Position numbers and translations under genes: made by a program
NCBI GenBank assembly: GCA_016165875.1
Contig: JABBOT010000010.1
Span: 15,215,357 to 15,279,356, forward strand
Origin: Acanthopleura granulata
Taxonomy: Eukaryota; Mollusca; Polyplacophora; Chitonida; Chitonidae
Length of the DNA: 64,000 nucleotides
Direction: 5' to 3'
Notes under the pieces: model-generated
The model's input: the letters and a program-made list of their open reading frames with translations, nothing else
Told to the model about the DNA's origin: nothing
Database searches by the model: none
Shown here: in pieces, positions 47,420 through 60,135 of the stretch
Position numbering within the stretch: the first letter of the stretch is position 1
Layout: the number at the start of each line of letters is the position of its first letter

Positions 47420-47610
47420 TCATCGACAGCTGTTATACCCATTGAAGCGCGTAAACCAGCGTGGTTTATGCAAATGTCTTGATCCGTGATTACCAGGTAT
47501 ATCGCCAGGTCAATCTTCGATTCCGAAAATTTAGGACCTATCCAATCAGCGAGAGTTTAACAATAGGCTCCAATACACGGTCACTGCACAGTGTGTGCAG
47601 CTGTAATATT
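47420..47610 (+). promoter_or_regulatory. Upstream block of the cysteine-rich paralogue, with octamer ATGCAAAT
   Basis: GTGGTTTATGCAAATGTCTT (octamer 47468-47475) and CCAATCAGCG match the block before the intact gene at 26940-27160. It begins about 160 bp right of the Polinton. A candidate retained promoter of a decayed gene. Confidence 0.45.
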
Positions 47611-49184
47611 TCAGGAAAACTTTTGAAGAAAGGCATCCTTATCTGCGGACAAAACTTTAACCATGCTATGTTTATTTCCTTTTTTGGAGAAGTAAACAAT
47701 TCAGGGATGATATTGGTGTTTCGTTAAAAATTTATGCACATGGCCCTGTCATTTTAACCAAATGGATGATAATAAGGTCTCTTGTACTGTGAAGATCTAG
47801 GCTGAATGGTACAGAATGCATACATTTAGATAACATAAACCAAAAGTTCAAGCCTTAAGAAATGCCCCATATGTGTACAGGGAATGGTAAGGCGATTAAC
47901 TTTTCTCATGAGATGAGGTAAGACACCAAAAATTAATTTTCCATGAAAGTCAATTTTAACGTTCATTGCATTAAACTTTCATCGGGAAAACTCATGCCCG
48001 CCCAAAGCTAATACAATTGCCATTATTTTCATGCCAAGCCTGCACCTGTACACCAAAACGGGCTGGCTGGTTGGCAGTTTACTCTCTAAGACACATGTGG
48101 AACAGAAGTCGATGTATATAATTATATGAAAAAATAAACTGTTGTTTCACAAATCATCGAAAGTCCTAAATTTGATAAAAAAAATCCCAATTTATTTAAC
48201 TGAAGTAATCAAAACCTAATCATGACTGCTGATTCCTTGCCACAGAAAACAACTTACATAACTGATCACAAGGTTTTGAGGTATAAATACATTATACTGT
48301 GTGCATTTTTACTTGGTTAAATACAGGAACGGTTTGGGTATGGTTTACTCTCCAGAAATTGATGTACTGAACCTGTAATACATAAGTCGTAATTTTATTG
48401 ATGAAGCTGAACATAAAGTATTTTTTATTGTTAGAATGGTGTGTTGGAAATTCAGTGTTACTAGTGCTGTTTACGCATTTTTTTTATCCTAGCGATAATT
48501 ACTCTGGATGTTTTGCTGAATATTACGTGAAGAGGAAACGATTGGATTGTTCAGGTATGTGCATGGGAACCTGCCGTTTCCTGCCGCATCATTTAAGCAT
48601 TGTAATAGTCACAGTTCTTCATACTTAGATGCACTACACTATGTTTCCCTTATGTGTAGCCTTAAAGACATTTGGAGAGTTAGCGTTACGAATATTAAAA
48701 GGAAATCACTAGTCAACATCGACTAAGCCTGATGAACAATTGAAACCTTATCTTGAAATGCTCACTGACGTACTATTCTTAAAATCTGGACACAAATAAT
48801 TCTATTCTATCATGATCTTAAAATTTTTTCAAAATAAATCTGATAATATTTATCAGTGACGTCATGGCTTTATTACTTTGTCCCTAACTACTCTTTAACT
48901 TATAAAACTTTGTACAGATAAAAATAAAGGAAGAAAAGGAAATGAATAAATAAATAATACTGTATACTACTTCCACGTCAGTCACGTTTGGTTGTGTTTC
49001 AGTGGGTCGGAAGGGCTACTCCCCCGAGAAATGTGAGAATCAGTGTTGGTACGCTCGTCCAGACCGCGGATACACCTGTGTGTGAGTATTATATGATATT
49101 ATATGTTACAGATCGTTTTAATCTTAAAAAGTGTACACAAAAGGAACATTACAACATTTCTATAATACCGCACCACAGGTTGGT

Positions 49185-49400
49185 AAAATTCTATAGCTCT
49201 ACCGTGTAACAAGTGGGCCAAATTCTCGCTCAACCGTTGAACCAAATTCGGGCTCTACCTTGCCACAGATGAACCAAATTCGGGCTCTACAGAGTCACAG
49301 GTGGACTAAATTCTGTCTCTACCGTGTAACAAGTGGACTAAAGTCTGTTTCTACCGTGGCAGAGAGGGAGCCAAATTCTGGCTATACCGTGGCACAAAGG
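49185..49400. repeat. Minisatellite of about 32 bp in an intron of the paralogue
   Basis: Degenerate units such as GAACCAAATTCGGGCTCTAC followed by a variable CTTGCCACAGAT. About six units. The frame at 49260-49442 is repeat-derived. Confidence 0.65.
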
Positions 49401-50202
49401 GGTAGTCTGTACAGGGAAATATATGGATTACAATCTTCTTAGTTGAGAAAAAAACATTATAAACATCTCTTTTTATACTAATATGTTTTGTCAACCAACA
49501 ACGAAACGTTGCAAGAAGAAGAAGCAAGGAATCCGTGTATTCACTTTGTTCTATGTCTTCTCCATATCTAAATGCTAGTGAAAGAAATTAAACGAAATAT
49601 TGTTTATTTATTTCGGACCAGAATACTGCTGTGGCTGCTCTGTGAAGTTCGTCAAGTGTAAGTATATTTATGACTAATGTTATCAAGAATCTTTCGTCCG
49701 TGAAACTTTACATTGAGCCGTTGTTGGTTCTTGGCAAAAGAATCGACAATGTCAGGAGCTTTTTTAGTTGTGTGCAAGTCGATTATTTTTCGAGAATGAA
49801 AAATGCGAGAGTGAGCTCGCATGGCAACATAGTTCAACAACTGTTGTAGTTGGTATATTGCAACAATTGTTATCATTCTTTTTTTTGTACAGGAAAGATA
49901 CAGAGACGAAAATGAAAGTGGTTTTGACGACTTATCAGATGCACTATCTACATAGGCATAAACAAGCTATTACAGTGTACATGTATTTTTTCCATTGTTC
50001 CCATGGCACTCACTGGAACTCTGTATGCCTACAACCCTTAACCTAAACAGTCTTTTAACTGAAAAATCATAACTACTGACATTAAGAATGCAATCATTTA
50101 ACCCTGGATTAGCTAAAATTATATCTACCCAAACTGTTCAGCAACGCAGATTTAACCAGCTGTTAGTTAACCATGGAATAAGTCATTTAACCCAGGGTTA
50201 GC

Positions 50203-50475
50203 GCTATCCGTCGCCGAGGGAGTGAGCGCGGCGTAATAGACCCAGATTCCTCCCACCAGTTATTGCGGTCGCTGGGAGTTCAGCTCATGTTGATTTCCTC
50301 TCCGGCCATACGTGGGAAGGTGTGCCAGCAACCTGCGGATGGTCGTGGGTCTCCCCTTGGCTCTGCCAAGTTTCCTCCCACCATAATGCTACCCGCCGTC
50401 GTATAAGTGAAATATTCTTGAGTGCGACGTGTAACATCAATCAAATAACTAACTAACTAAATAAATAAATCGATA
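50203..50475 (+). mobile_element. tRNA-derived SINE, main family
   Basis: Nearly full length: GCGCGGCGTAATAGACCCAG, CTCTCCGGCCATACGTGGGA, GCAACCTGCGGATGGTCGTG, GTATAAGTGAAATATTCTTG, then (ACTAA)n and AAATAAATA. It is inserted in an intron of the paralogue. Confidence 0.9.
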
Positions 50476-51394
50476 AATAAATTTATTAAAAATTTAACAA
50501 AAAGATAGGCTATATTATCCAATGCACCCATTATTTAACTGGTTTTCGTCGAATTTCCTCAGTGTGCAAGAACTATTCGCAGCTCATGGAATGTCTCATT
50601 CACCCAGGCGCCACGACAATATGCGATCCCGGACAACACTGTCAGTAAGTACCCTCATTACAATTCAGAGAAAATTCTACGCCTCTGATTGATGTATCTG
50701 CCTGTGATAGGCTGCCGTATTCGCACAACAAGGAAGCTATACAGTCTCTCGCCTTTGATGTTTTTTCTGCATCCCTATGGAGTCAAGCATGCACGCGGCG
50801 GCTGATAACAATGCTTGTCAGCAATGTACGAGTCAGTAACTTTTCTTTCCTTTATTTTCCAAAGAGTTCTGATGATACAGCGGTCAACAACAACAACGTG
50901 TAGAAAAGTTGCTCGTAGCATCCATTTGAGACCAATAAATTGCAAACCTTCGTAGACTGAAATTAAAATGGTTATCAAGCAGTCGACAAAAGGTAAGTAT
51001 TTTTTGTCTGCGCAGTCAGTGCACCGAGCCTGTGCTCTTCTCATCGTTCTAGCCGTGACATTTGTCTCGGTACACACTCAGTGGCAAAGCCCCCGTGAAA
51101 GCGCGGCATGTTTTGGCCGAAATGCCGGTATTAGTTCAATTATAAGTGGCCCGGAATGCTCTCCAACATGCTGGTATAACTTGTACTATCCCCATGGCGA
51201 TCGATGCAGTAATTGGTTCACTCTATAGTGATAGCTGAAGCTATAGGTCAAGGCCCATTCATTATGCTATATACAGTCAGAAAGTCCTGCTGATTTGAAA
51301 CAGAGTGTCCTTTTGTAGCCCTTTGTGCAGAGATCAGTGGACGAGTTAAGCTTGAGCTAGTGTTGCCTAATTTTTAGACATTTAGAAATTTAAA

Positions 51395-51505
51395 TTTTAT
51401 TGATTTGTTTGTTTGACTGGTGTTTTACGCTATATTCAAGAATATTTCACTTTAACGACGGTGGGACACCCACGATCTTCCACAGGTTGCTGGCAGGCCA
51501 CCAGA
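51395..51505 (-). mobile_element. SINE fragment, main family
   Basis: Reverse orientation: TTTTACGCTATATTCAAGAA, TTTAACGACGGTGGG, then CACAGGTTGCTGGCAGGCC. Head missing. Confidence 0.7.
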
Positions 51506-51699
51506 TATCCAGTGAAAGTCGTTTAAGCTTATATACGTAAACCAAGAATTTACCATTTTGCTCAATACCCCAGCAGTTCCCCAGTTTTAAATGCATATTT
51601 GTTTGCTTTTCGCTTCACAGAGCAAATTTCGGCGACTGCACCGCTCAGTGCATTACACCTTACTTGATGAAGGCATATTTTTGCATGGATGCTAAATGA

Positions 51700-52811
51700 T
51701 TTTTCGCCTTGTGCGTACTCCAGTAAAATCTACCAGCGCACCTGAATTCAGCAGGAAATGATGTCAAATTCTAAATTATGTTTTAATGTACACATCTGTT
51801 GATCGTAAATGAGATGGACAATTTAATAAAATCCATAAATGTTTATTTTGACCCAAGACGTTTCAATTATTCTGTTCAGGACCGTACAACTGTGGTATGT
51901 ACATGTACATTCAAACTCCAGCGTATAGTGTAAATGGAGAATTATGGATATATAGCATAAGTGGAAAAGTTCCTTGATGTCATGTGCGGTGCCCAAAATG
52001 ACTTTACTTATACACTCACTTATACATCTTATCGTGCTATGTTTAAAGGAAACATGAACATCAATGCAAAGTACTTTTTCTGCCCAAATACGAGATAACG
52101 TCTGATATAAAGTTCAAAACTCAGCATGAGTGGGATCTGTAGGTTAGTTCATTTGTCGATTTAAATGATAAACCGGAACCGATATAAAAGTGTAATATTG
52201 CCCTCGTAAAGAATCCAGAGAAATATTCCAATTTTCGAATACAACAAAATACATAACGTGGGTAATTCACTGTGTAAAGTAATTATAGAATAAAACAGAG
52301 ACAATCCCATAGCCTACAATACAGTCATATAATATAATGGCCATAGTTCAGAAACAGCACACTAAATATGAGTGTATTTGGGTTGCAAAACAATCCAGGT
52401 TAAGACAGTTACGGGGAAATATTCTTTGGAGTATATAGGCTGCGTTACAAACATAGATACAGATATCATTCAAACATATCATTTGTTACTCATGGATTTA
52501 ACCGAGCCTTGTATCCAGAGGGCATTGAATTTGCACACAGAATACAAAGCTGAGCGATATCGAACAATCCACTAAAACTTGAATTTGCTTCCGTCGGAAG
52601 AACATCTCTGTCGTTTCCACCAGTCTGGTCAGTAAATGATGATGCCAAATGTCCCTCAGGACGTCATTCAAAACATATCATGACTGAGTGTCAAACTCTT
52701 ACAAAGGCAGGTCAAGAGTGAACACGTATTTTGTCGGCCATCCCTGAGCAGATTCTGAACGTGGTAACATTGTCGCCTACAACAATTCCGTGCACGGCAT
52801 GCACATGTGCA
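51700..52811. other. Interval between the paralogue and receptor copy C
   Basis: AT-rich, with no recognised gene. The frame at 52372-52575 has no motif. It contains the 3' flank of copy C on the minus strand. Confidence 0.4.
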
Positions 52812-55800
52812 TTACACTTCTGGGACCGGTTCATGGATTCTCATCTCGTCCCCTTTGTACACCGGAGGCTTCTGGAAATACAAAAAAAACAAAAACGATT
52901 CAAATAGTAGAAAAAAATGCTACAGTAACCAACTAGTCTGTATTACAGGAGTACAGAGACTTATGCCTCGATGAACGCAGTATTTCTCGTGGGATTCAGT
53001 GCGGTACTTCCTTTGTCACCGATACCGCCAATTAGTCAACATAATAATTGGATCAAACCATTGAATTTCTTGCTACCATAACCGTCTATACTGCTGAGCA
53101 AAAAAAGAGAGAAAATGTACGAGACTAAACAACCCGAAGAATGACATTGAATAGGAAAGTTTTAAATTCTCCTTGAAAATCGCCCGGCATATTCTTCTCG
53201 TATACACGCTAAAGCGTCGCTGCTTGTGACGTTTGAGAGTATGGTGAACATGAAAGCAAAAGAACTGTAGCACGAAATCTTAATTCTGACTTACCACAAT
53301 GCCTTTTCTGTTCAGAAAGATCTCCATGCCAAAAGCGACAAGGCTGATAATTATCCCAATGCCTAAGAGAAGGAAAGCAAAGGCCGCATCTTCCAGGGTA
53401 AATGTTGTCTTGGGAGACACAAACGGAGATTTGGTGCTTAAGGTGTTCTTTTCCGAACATACGCCCCCAAACCACTTCCTGCGCAGGTCGTGAAGACGCG
53501 CCGTTTCTTTTATGGCCAACAAGGCGTGGCTGAGTTCACTGCAAATCCCTGCACCCTTCTTACAAGCGAAAGCGTAACCGTCGTCAGTGAGGGGTTCCCC
53601 AGTAACGTACAAATCACAAGGTTCCTTCGATGCCTCGTACTCTGCCATGGGTGTCTCCACGATAAAGGCGTAGTCACCATTGGACCGGCGAACTTTCTCG
53701 ATGCCTTCAGACATAGTCGATGGCGTGTCAGCCGGATTTGCTTCCATTTGTCTGAACATCTGTTGTCTTATGGGATTTTTAGATGACTTAAAAAGCTGGT
53801 ATGTTCTGCCCCCCTTGAGGACCCCATAATGAAGTTTTGACAGCGCCAAATCGTCAAAGGTGTTGATTCTGGTGGGAGTCAGTGAGTCCTTGATGATAAA
53901 CCTGCCAGTCAGAGATGCTATATAGGCAACCAGGAAAAACATGGTAAATATCCACCAGATGGCGCTAAGAAATCTTCCAGAAAATGACCGGGGAGCCACA
54001 CGGTATCCTGAAAGTTAGACATGGGGCTTTAATTAAAAGCGATGCCAAATCTAACCATACAGTGTTGGGTTAATATACAAAAGAAGTTATGGTTCTGTAT
54101 ACTATTTATAAAAGTGTAGTACCATTATGTTTTAGTATATGTTGCGAGAGACTCAACCATGAATGAAATTCCAATCGGGCCCACCAGTATAGTAAAAACC
54201 CAGGCAGCAATGAATACGTTTTCATACACCACATTTGTTGACAATTATAGTTATACCTGTCAGGCTCCAGTAAACATCATTTGCTTGTGGCTTTTCATAC
54301 ACACATAGATGTAGCAGTGCGGAGAATGGTAGAGAGGGAAAAGCAACACTGAAACGTCATGGTTTCATGCTGGGGAATGCACAGGAGCAAGAAATAGACA
54401 GTTCCGCACCGATAGGTCTATACTGTACTGGTGTAGGAGGAGTGTGTATGATGTATTGTTTTAATGAGGTCACACTATAAAGATCATCCGTCGTCATACA
54501 AGTCAAATATTCTTAAGTACCGCGTAAACACCAGCGAAATAAAAAAAAGAACTATAAATATCATCACCGAGTATGGTGGGCTCCCGTTGTGCACGACTCC
54601 ACCCAAATTATCTGAGGGTATAAATGTTATATTATACCTAGCTCAACAAGTTATCTCTGATTTAAATATACAGTTGTACTTGTTAATCAGTATATTGATA
54701 AACAAGACTATTACATGAACGGAATCAACTTAGAATGTCAAAAGCATCGCAGTGTGAAAGAAGTAGTAACTTTTTGATGGGCAAGTCAACCATTTTACAA
54801 TGTACTTTTGATTTATACTTTCATTGCTATTTAAGTAGAATTTGAAGAGGTGTTCATTTTTACGATGGCTACTTGTATATTAGAGGCTGAGCAAATTATG
54901 TGCGTTTGTGAATACTTCTCGGAACAACCTACCTTGCCACAACATCGTGCTACAGACATAGAGAAAGCTGTTTTGTAGGTTGAAGCTATCTCTGACATCG
55001 CGCTCCGTTGGAACGCTTCCCCACTCGAAGGGGCTCCAGCGCCAGATGACGTACAGGGCGAGGCTAACTACCACATAGCCGACCAGCGCCGTGATCCAGA
55101 CACCCGTGGAGAACGGCTGAAGAAGCATGAAGAATTTGGACGTGGTCCTCCCTTGGGGGGTTTTGACCAGAATCTGAGGCCCGGATAGCATGTAAGGCAC
55201 TGTGTATTCTATTGTTTTTGCTCGCTTGGATGTCAAATGTAGAGCGGCTGCGGCAATATGTGCCTCCTGCAAAACACGACGTTTGGAAATTGTAACATTT
55301 TTCAATTGTTTGCTCGGTTTTATATTTGCTTTATTACTACTTTCACGTACATTGCCCTTACTGCCTAATATTTAACTTAACGTACATCTACTGTATGTAT
55401 TATGTAAAGGAAATTTCGGAGTAGAAAGAAAGATGTCTTTTCCCAAAAGAAATACGTGTATTCTATCACACAAAGTAAAAATGACCGATATACGCCTTTG
55501 TTGTTTAAAAGTTTTACAATCTGAGAAGAAATTATGCCACTTTAATTTGGATTATAATTTCTAAAAAAAACAACATTTTATTCATAGAAGAAAAATGTGC
55601 AATACATTGTGTGTTTTTATGGTTTGGTGTGTTTGCACTGCTTTTTAGGTCATCGAACGTCCTCAGCAGCTCACCCCGCGTTCAACGTGCCCCACCAAAC
55701 CCGTCCAGTTGCCTTCCTCCGTAAAATAGCCGAATTGTCCATCAGCCACCAGGTCAATGTCGAAATCAACGTTCAGAGACTTTTTTAGCTCTTCCAAGAC

Positions 55801-58800
55801 GTCAATAAGAAAGCCTTCATATTTCGTGTTCCCCGGCTGGTACGATATCATTGTAAAGGGATCTTGCTGACAACAGAGTAGACTCAAAACGTAAAAGCGG
55901 CAAAAACTGGTTTACTCTGTAATAACAGCAAGTTATGTCCATAATAGCAAGTGGCAACAATTGGTTAATGCAACGCAGATGATTTAGGTTAAGTGTCAAA
56001 TTCAAAGTCAACTCAAATCACCCATGTTTTACTTTAGATACAGTTTTGTTCATTGCTGACATTGCACGCATCAGAAATACATCAAAAACATGAACACATG
56101 TACACCACCCGTACCGGGTACATCCACTGGGTTACCCATTCAAATGCTGATGACAACATATATTTTATATTCTTAACACTGTATGGACTTCATCTCGCGG
56201 TACCTGAGTTGTACTACTACAGTTCATGAAAGAACTGATGAATAACAATATCCAATAATCGTAATACCGCAACCACTCGTTACCTGGCATCCAAAAAGAC
56301 AACGTCTTAAATGTGCCATGCTTTAATGGAATATATAAGGCTACGTAATGAGTCGCTAGAACAGACACATATATTGTCTATTCAATACTTACAATAATTG
56401 TGGTAACTTTGTAGGTGGTCGTGGCACAGAAAACACAATTCATCTGCAATTAAAAATTTGGAGAAACTAAAAAACGTTTTGTTTAAAATACTTAATTAAA
56501 AGTATAGGGAAGGAGTCACAAACATTGACATCTAGTAGGTGTTCAGCTGACTTTCATAAAGAGTAAAAAAACGAATCAATACCTCGTCATGAAATATAAC
56601 TGTTATGTTATATAACTATATATAACTAAGTTATGGACTGGGAAACTCCACAAATCGCTTCAAAATGAAGTCTCAAATCTCCAAAACTTGCAGGCTATGT
56701 CCCCATTAGGTTGTTGTATTATATGGACACTTTAAATGGCTCAGTAGGTTAGCGGGGGCCTCCGTGGCTCAGTCGGTTAGCGCGCTATCGCAACACAATG
56801 ACCCAAAGTCTCCCACCAATGTGGTCGCTGTGAATTCAAGACCAGCTCATGCTGGTCTTCCTCTCCGGCCCTACGTCGCCAGGTCTGCCAGCAACCTGCG
56901 GATGGTCGTGGGCTTCCCCCGGGCTCTGCCCGGTTTCCTCCCACCATAATGTTGGCTGCCGTCCTGTAAGTGAAATTTTCTTGAGTACGGCGTAAAACAC
57001 CAATCAAGTAAATAAGTAAATTAGTAGGTTAGCGCGCCAGCGCAGCGTAATGACACAGAAGCCTCCCGATCGCTGTGAGTTCAAGCCCAGCTCATGCTGG
57101 CTTCCTCTCCGGCTGTACTTGGGAAGGTCTGCCAGCAACCTGCGGATTGTCGTGGGTTTCCCCCGGTCTCTGCCTGGTTTCCTCATACTGTAATTCTGGT
57201 CGCTGTCGTATAAGAGAAATATTCTTGAGTACAGCGTAAAACAGCAATCAAATAAATCAATTCAAAATAATCGAGGAAAGATTCGTATTAACCATGCAGT
57301 ATAATTATAATCCTCCTCAGGAAATATATAGAAGAGCGGTGGGGTGAGAACCCGTAAGTTGAAAGTTCGAGTCTTACTCAATCCAGCGTTTTCGCTGTAT
57401 GAAATCGTAGCTCCTCGATTTAAGGATTTACTGATGTCTAAAAAACTATTTTGACGGTGACGGGTGGTATACAAGTGCCAGGTATAAGACAACTGTGACC
57501 TCCATCACAAAAGACAACACACGTGGTTTAAGCACACGCGTTAGTCTAGCTTACATATAACACCGTAACATGGAACACAGACCAACGAGATAAAGTTGCA
57601 AGTATGCTGTCAATAACTGTTTTCTATGGACGTATGGCAGGTTTTATCACGCACTCCTACATATTTCTGTCAGCTGGTGCATGTATGATGTTGTGTTCTA
57701 TCTCACTGTATCCATACGCATTACTCTCATCTAAAAAAAATACCATAGTTAGAATATTTCGAGACAATGTTGTTGATGGAGGTACACGTTCCCTTTATGA
57801 TTCCATAGATCGATAAATAAGCTTTTGGATTTATTGTTTGCTTGATTAATTAGCTGCTTGACTTTGTAATCACTATCTCATGAAGCCATTTTCAGGTTGC
57901 TATGGGAATAAGGAGGCTATGTCATTCATCGATTTACGTATGGGTTTATTTATTGTTCGATAATCGATACAATTTAGTCGTAAAACAATTAAAATACATC
58001 AATATTGTCACGGGCGCAATAAAAAAGGAAACACTGCAGTGACAGATGTCGACAACGGTTTCAGGGGTAGGCAATCTCTTCGTCTGCACATCACGCCATG
58101 TTTAATATAGTTCTTCCCAGTATATAGTCTAATAGTCGACAGGAAGCAGGCGCTGTCCCGGATTGTGGTTAAGGACTTCCCGTGGTGACTATGTGGTGAT
58201 GGGAAACAAACTAGAGTGACGCCTAAAATTGGAATCAATTTTCTGCGACCTTTATGTTCTCCAGTACACTGAGAGGTCACGAAAATAATGTCTTTCCTAC
58301 ATCTAATGCACTGGCCCTATTTCTATGTATGGCCAGCTGGAGTGCTTTAAAATGGCCAGGCAGAAAGCATAAGTGGCCGGAGGGGTGGAGGCAGGGGAAG
58401 AAAACTGTAGGCCTCTACATCTCACCCAGATGTACATGTAATCTGAAAAGTTAAACCCCCAAAGCTAAAGCTACAGGTATATGTTTGTATCTTCGCGATT
58501 TACATCATTTTAAAACACTGTAACAGTAGCCTTTTTATACTGAAAGCTTCAATTCGTCACGTCCCTGTCTACATACATATGTGAGGGAGCTGAAACCTGT
58601 TTGTTTTGCTCTCTTGTTTTGGTATTTAACGTCCAGTTCCTGAGGATTGTACGTAAACGGTGACGGTCAAGTTTATTAATGCAGGAAAACGGAGTGTCCA
58701 CCATAGAGCACCACTCTGCGCCAAATGGATAACGAACGGTCTGGCTTGAAGCCGCTGTCGAAGAATGTAGGCTTGGATGTCATTGAATCACGCTGAATTG

Positions 58801-59387
58801 CGAGAATAAAGCTTTCGCTGACAAAGACAACAAGGGCACGGTTTGAGCCGGTTTTGTCTTTCCTATTACAGGCTAGCAATTTAAATTAAAAGTATTCTCC
58901 TGCATGGATAGTGTAAATAGTTCGTGTTCAGAGATTTTCAGATGTAAACTACGAGATGCAATTCATTGTCTTGAATTTGTCCAAATTGTCAGCGCCCTAA
59001 TTACAATCGTGTAAGCAAGATTTAATTATTTTACTTGCTGGTGTTTACGCCGTACTCAAGAACATTTCACTTATACCACTGCAGCTAGCGTTATTGTGAG
59101 AAGACACCCTGCAGCGACCGGGGACAAACCCACCAGCGTCTCCACGTAGCCAGTCTGTAAGCTGGTTTTGAACTCACAGCAACCAGAATAAAAGGTAGGT
59201 TGTCCAAAATTTTACCGACCTCCACTTATTTTACACAACCGCTTAGTCGGGGATAAAACGTAAACTAAAATGTGTACAATATAAAACAAAAACATTCACG
59301 AAAAACATTCACATGCTGGTTATTGCTTACCTGCTTGGCGGTTATGAAGCACAGTGTAAAAAGCCATAATCTCAAGGCATCCGCCAT
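52812..59387 (-). CDS. Ionotropic glutamate receptor lacking the amino-terminal domain (copy C)
   Basis: Exons in reading order: 59387-59331, 56443-56393, 55866-55675, 55266-54933, 54007-53295, 52871-52812; 468 residues, all introns GT-AG. Signal peptide MADALRLWLFTLCFITAKQ, then S1 directly. The ligand-carboxylate arginine is R115. The position of AMPA T480 is His (ALHLTSKR), and the serine of the S2 GST motif is Arg (R279 in LKGGRTYQLF), while T280 and E329 are kept. The Asp of ADIA is His (EAHIAAAA). W210 is at the Q/R site, and M3 ends AYIASLTGRF. The tail KPPVYKGDEMRIHEPVPEV parallels that of copy B. The altered pocket suggests another ligand, or a subunit that binds none. The gene is inverted relative to A and B and clearly older. 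Confidence 0.9.
54480..54550 (+). mobile_element. SINE tail fragment in an intron of copy C
   Basis: CATCCGTCGTCATACAAGTC then AAATATTCTTAAGTACCGCG and GAAATAAAAAAA: a 5'-truncated main-family SINE. Confidence 0.65.
56753..57265 (+). mobile_element. Two head-to-tail SINEs, main family
   Basis: First unit 56753-57015: GGGCCTCCGTGGCTCAGTCG head, GCAACCTGCGGATGGTCGTG, TTCTTGAGTACGGCG, then AAGTAAATAAGTAAA. The second unit, 57025-57265, starts inside the head (GGTTAGCGCGCCAGCGCAGC) and ends CAATCAAATAAATCAA. The second probably landed in the A-rich tail of the first. It lies in intron 1 of copy C. Confidence 0.9.
59035..59185 (-). mobile_element. SINE fragment, main family, in intron 1 of copy C
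   Basis: Reverse orientation: GGTGTTTACGCCGTACTCAA, GAACATTTCACTTATACC, ending in the TTTTGAACTCACAGCAACC part of the body. The head is missing. Confidence 0.75.
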
Positions 59388-60135
59388 CTTATTCGGATAA
59401 AACTATGTAGGAGAAACAAAGATTTGTTGTGTTCTATGTGCTGGGTGTGAGCGCTTTTTGTAAGCGACCCCTTCCTGGCGCTATCTACACTGACCTAGTT
59501 TGAGTGCTCCAACTAACTGTACTTGTATCATGTGGATGTCCTGCCGAAGCTATCACGGTAACGCCTAGAGTAATCCAATACAATCTGTTTATAAACATAA
59601 TGACAGTTCACATATGGTCATATTAACGGGTACACTCAATGATCTTGGCTAGTTTAAGTGATTATACCTAAAAGGTCAAAATGGCTCAAATATCCAAGAG
59701 CTCCCGGAAAAACATTGTGGATTAAATGGACTGACATTTATGGCCGGATGTCTTGACACAGCAGTACAGTACTTCAGTTAGTAAGCTGACTAAGACTTCG
59801 AGAAATAACATACCGGTACCCTTAAATTTAATCCTTTGTAAATCATTGCTGAATTACTATTTTTATATACAATAAATTAGGGGAAAATAGTATGGTCAAA
59901 TTGAAATTGTACCTGTTATATGTATAGGTTTGTACGTCGCCTGCGTTTCGCGTTTTGACAATGGCAAAAAAATATGGACAGCGGAGATCCGATGAGTCAC
60001 ACTGTTGGTAGTACCATATCTGACTCTGTGTTCAACAAGATTTGTCAGTTAAAGTACAGTTTCGAGTGGTGCCCTAATCTACGAGAATCTCATCTACATT
60101 AAGATGAGGCAGTGTTACTACATGAATCAACCTGC
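59388..60135. other. Upstream region of receptor copy C
   Basis: No match to the conserved upstream block of copies A and B was found by eye. No gene recognised; this presumably includes the promoter of copy C. Confidence 0.35.

Larger units (their letters stand above)
48493..51699 (+). pseudogene. Paralogue of the cysteine-rich gene, 5' part lost and one splice site broken
   Basis: Exons matching exons 4-8 of the intact gene: 48493-48554, 49003-49081, 49617-49657, 50563-50644, 51621-51699. Phases are preserved and most borders are GT-AG. The acceptor before 49617 reads GG instead of AG. No exons 1-3 are convincing; a faint match to exon 2 near 47977-48005 lacks splice sites. Encoded text includes DNYSGCFAEYYVKRKRLDCS, KCENQCWYARP, EYCCGCSVKFVK and MECLIHPGATTICDPG, and the end is longer than in the intact gene (MKAYFCMDAK). 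Four cysteines present in the intact gene are replaced by Ser or Gly. It is probably a pseudogene, though an alternative first exon cannot be excluded. Confidence 0.7.
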
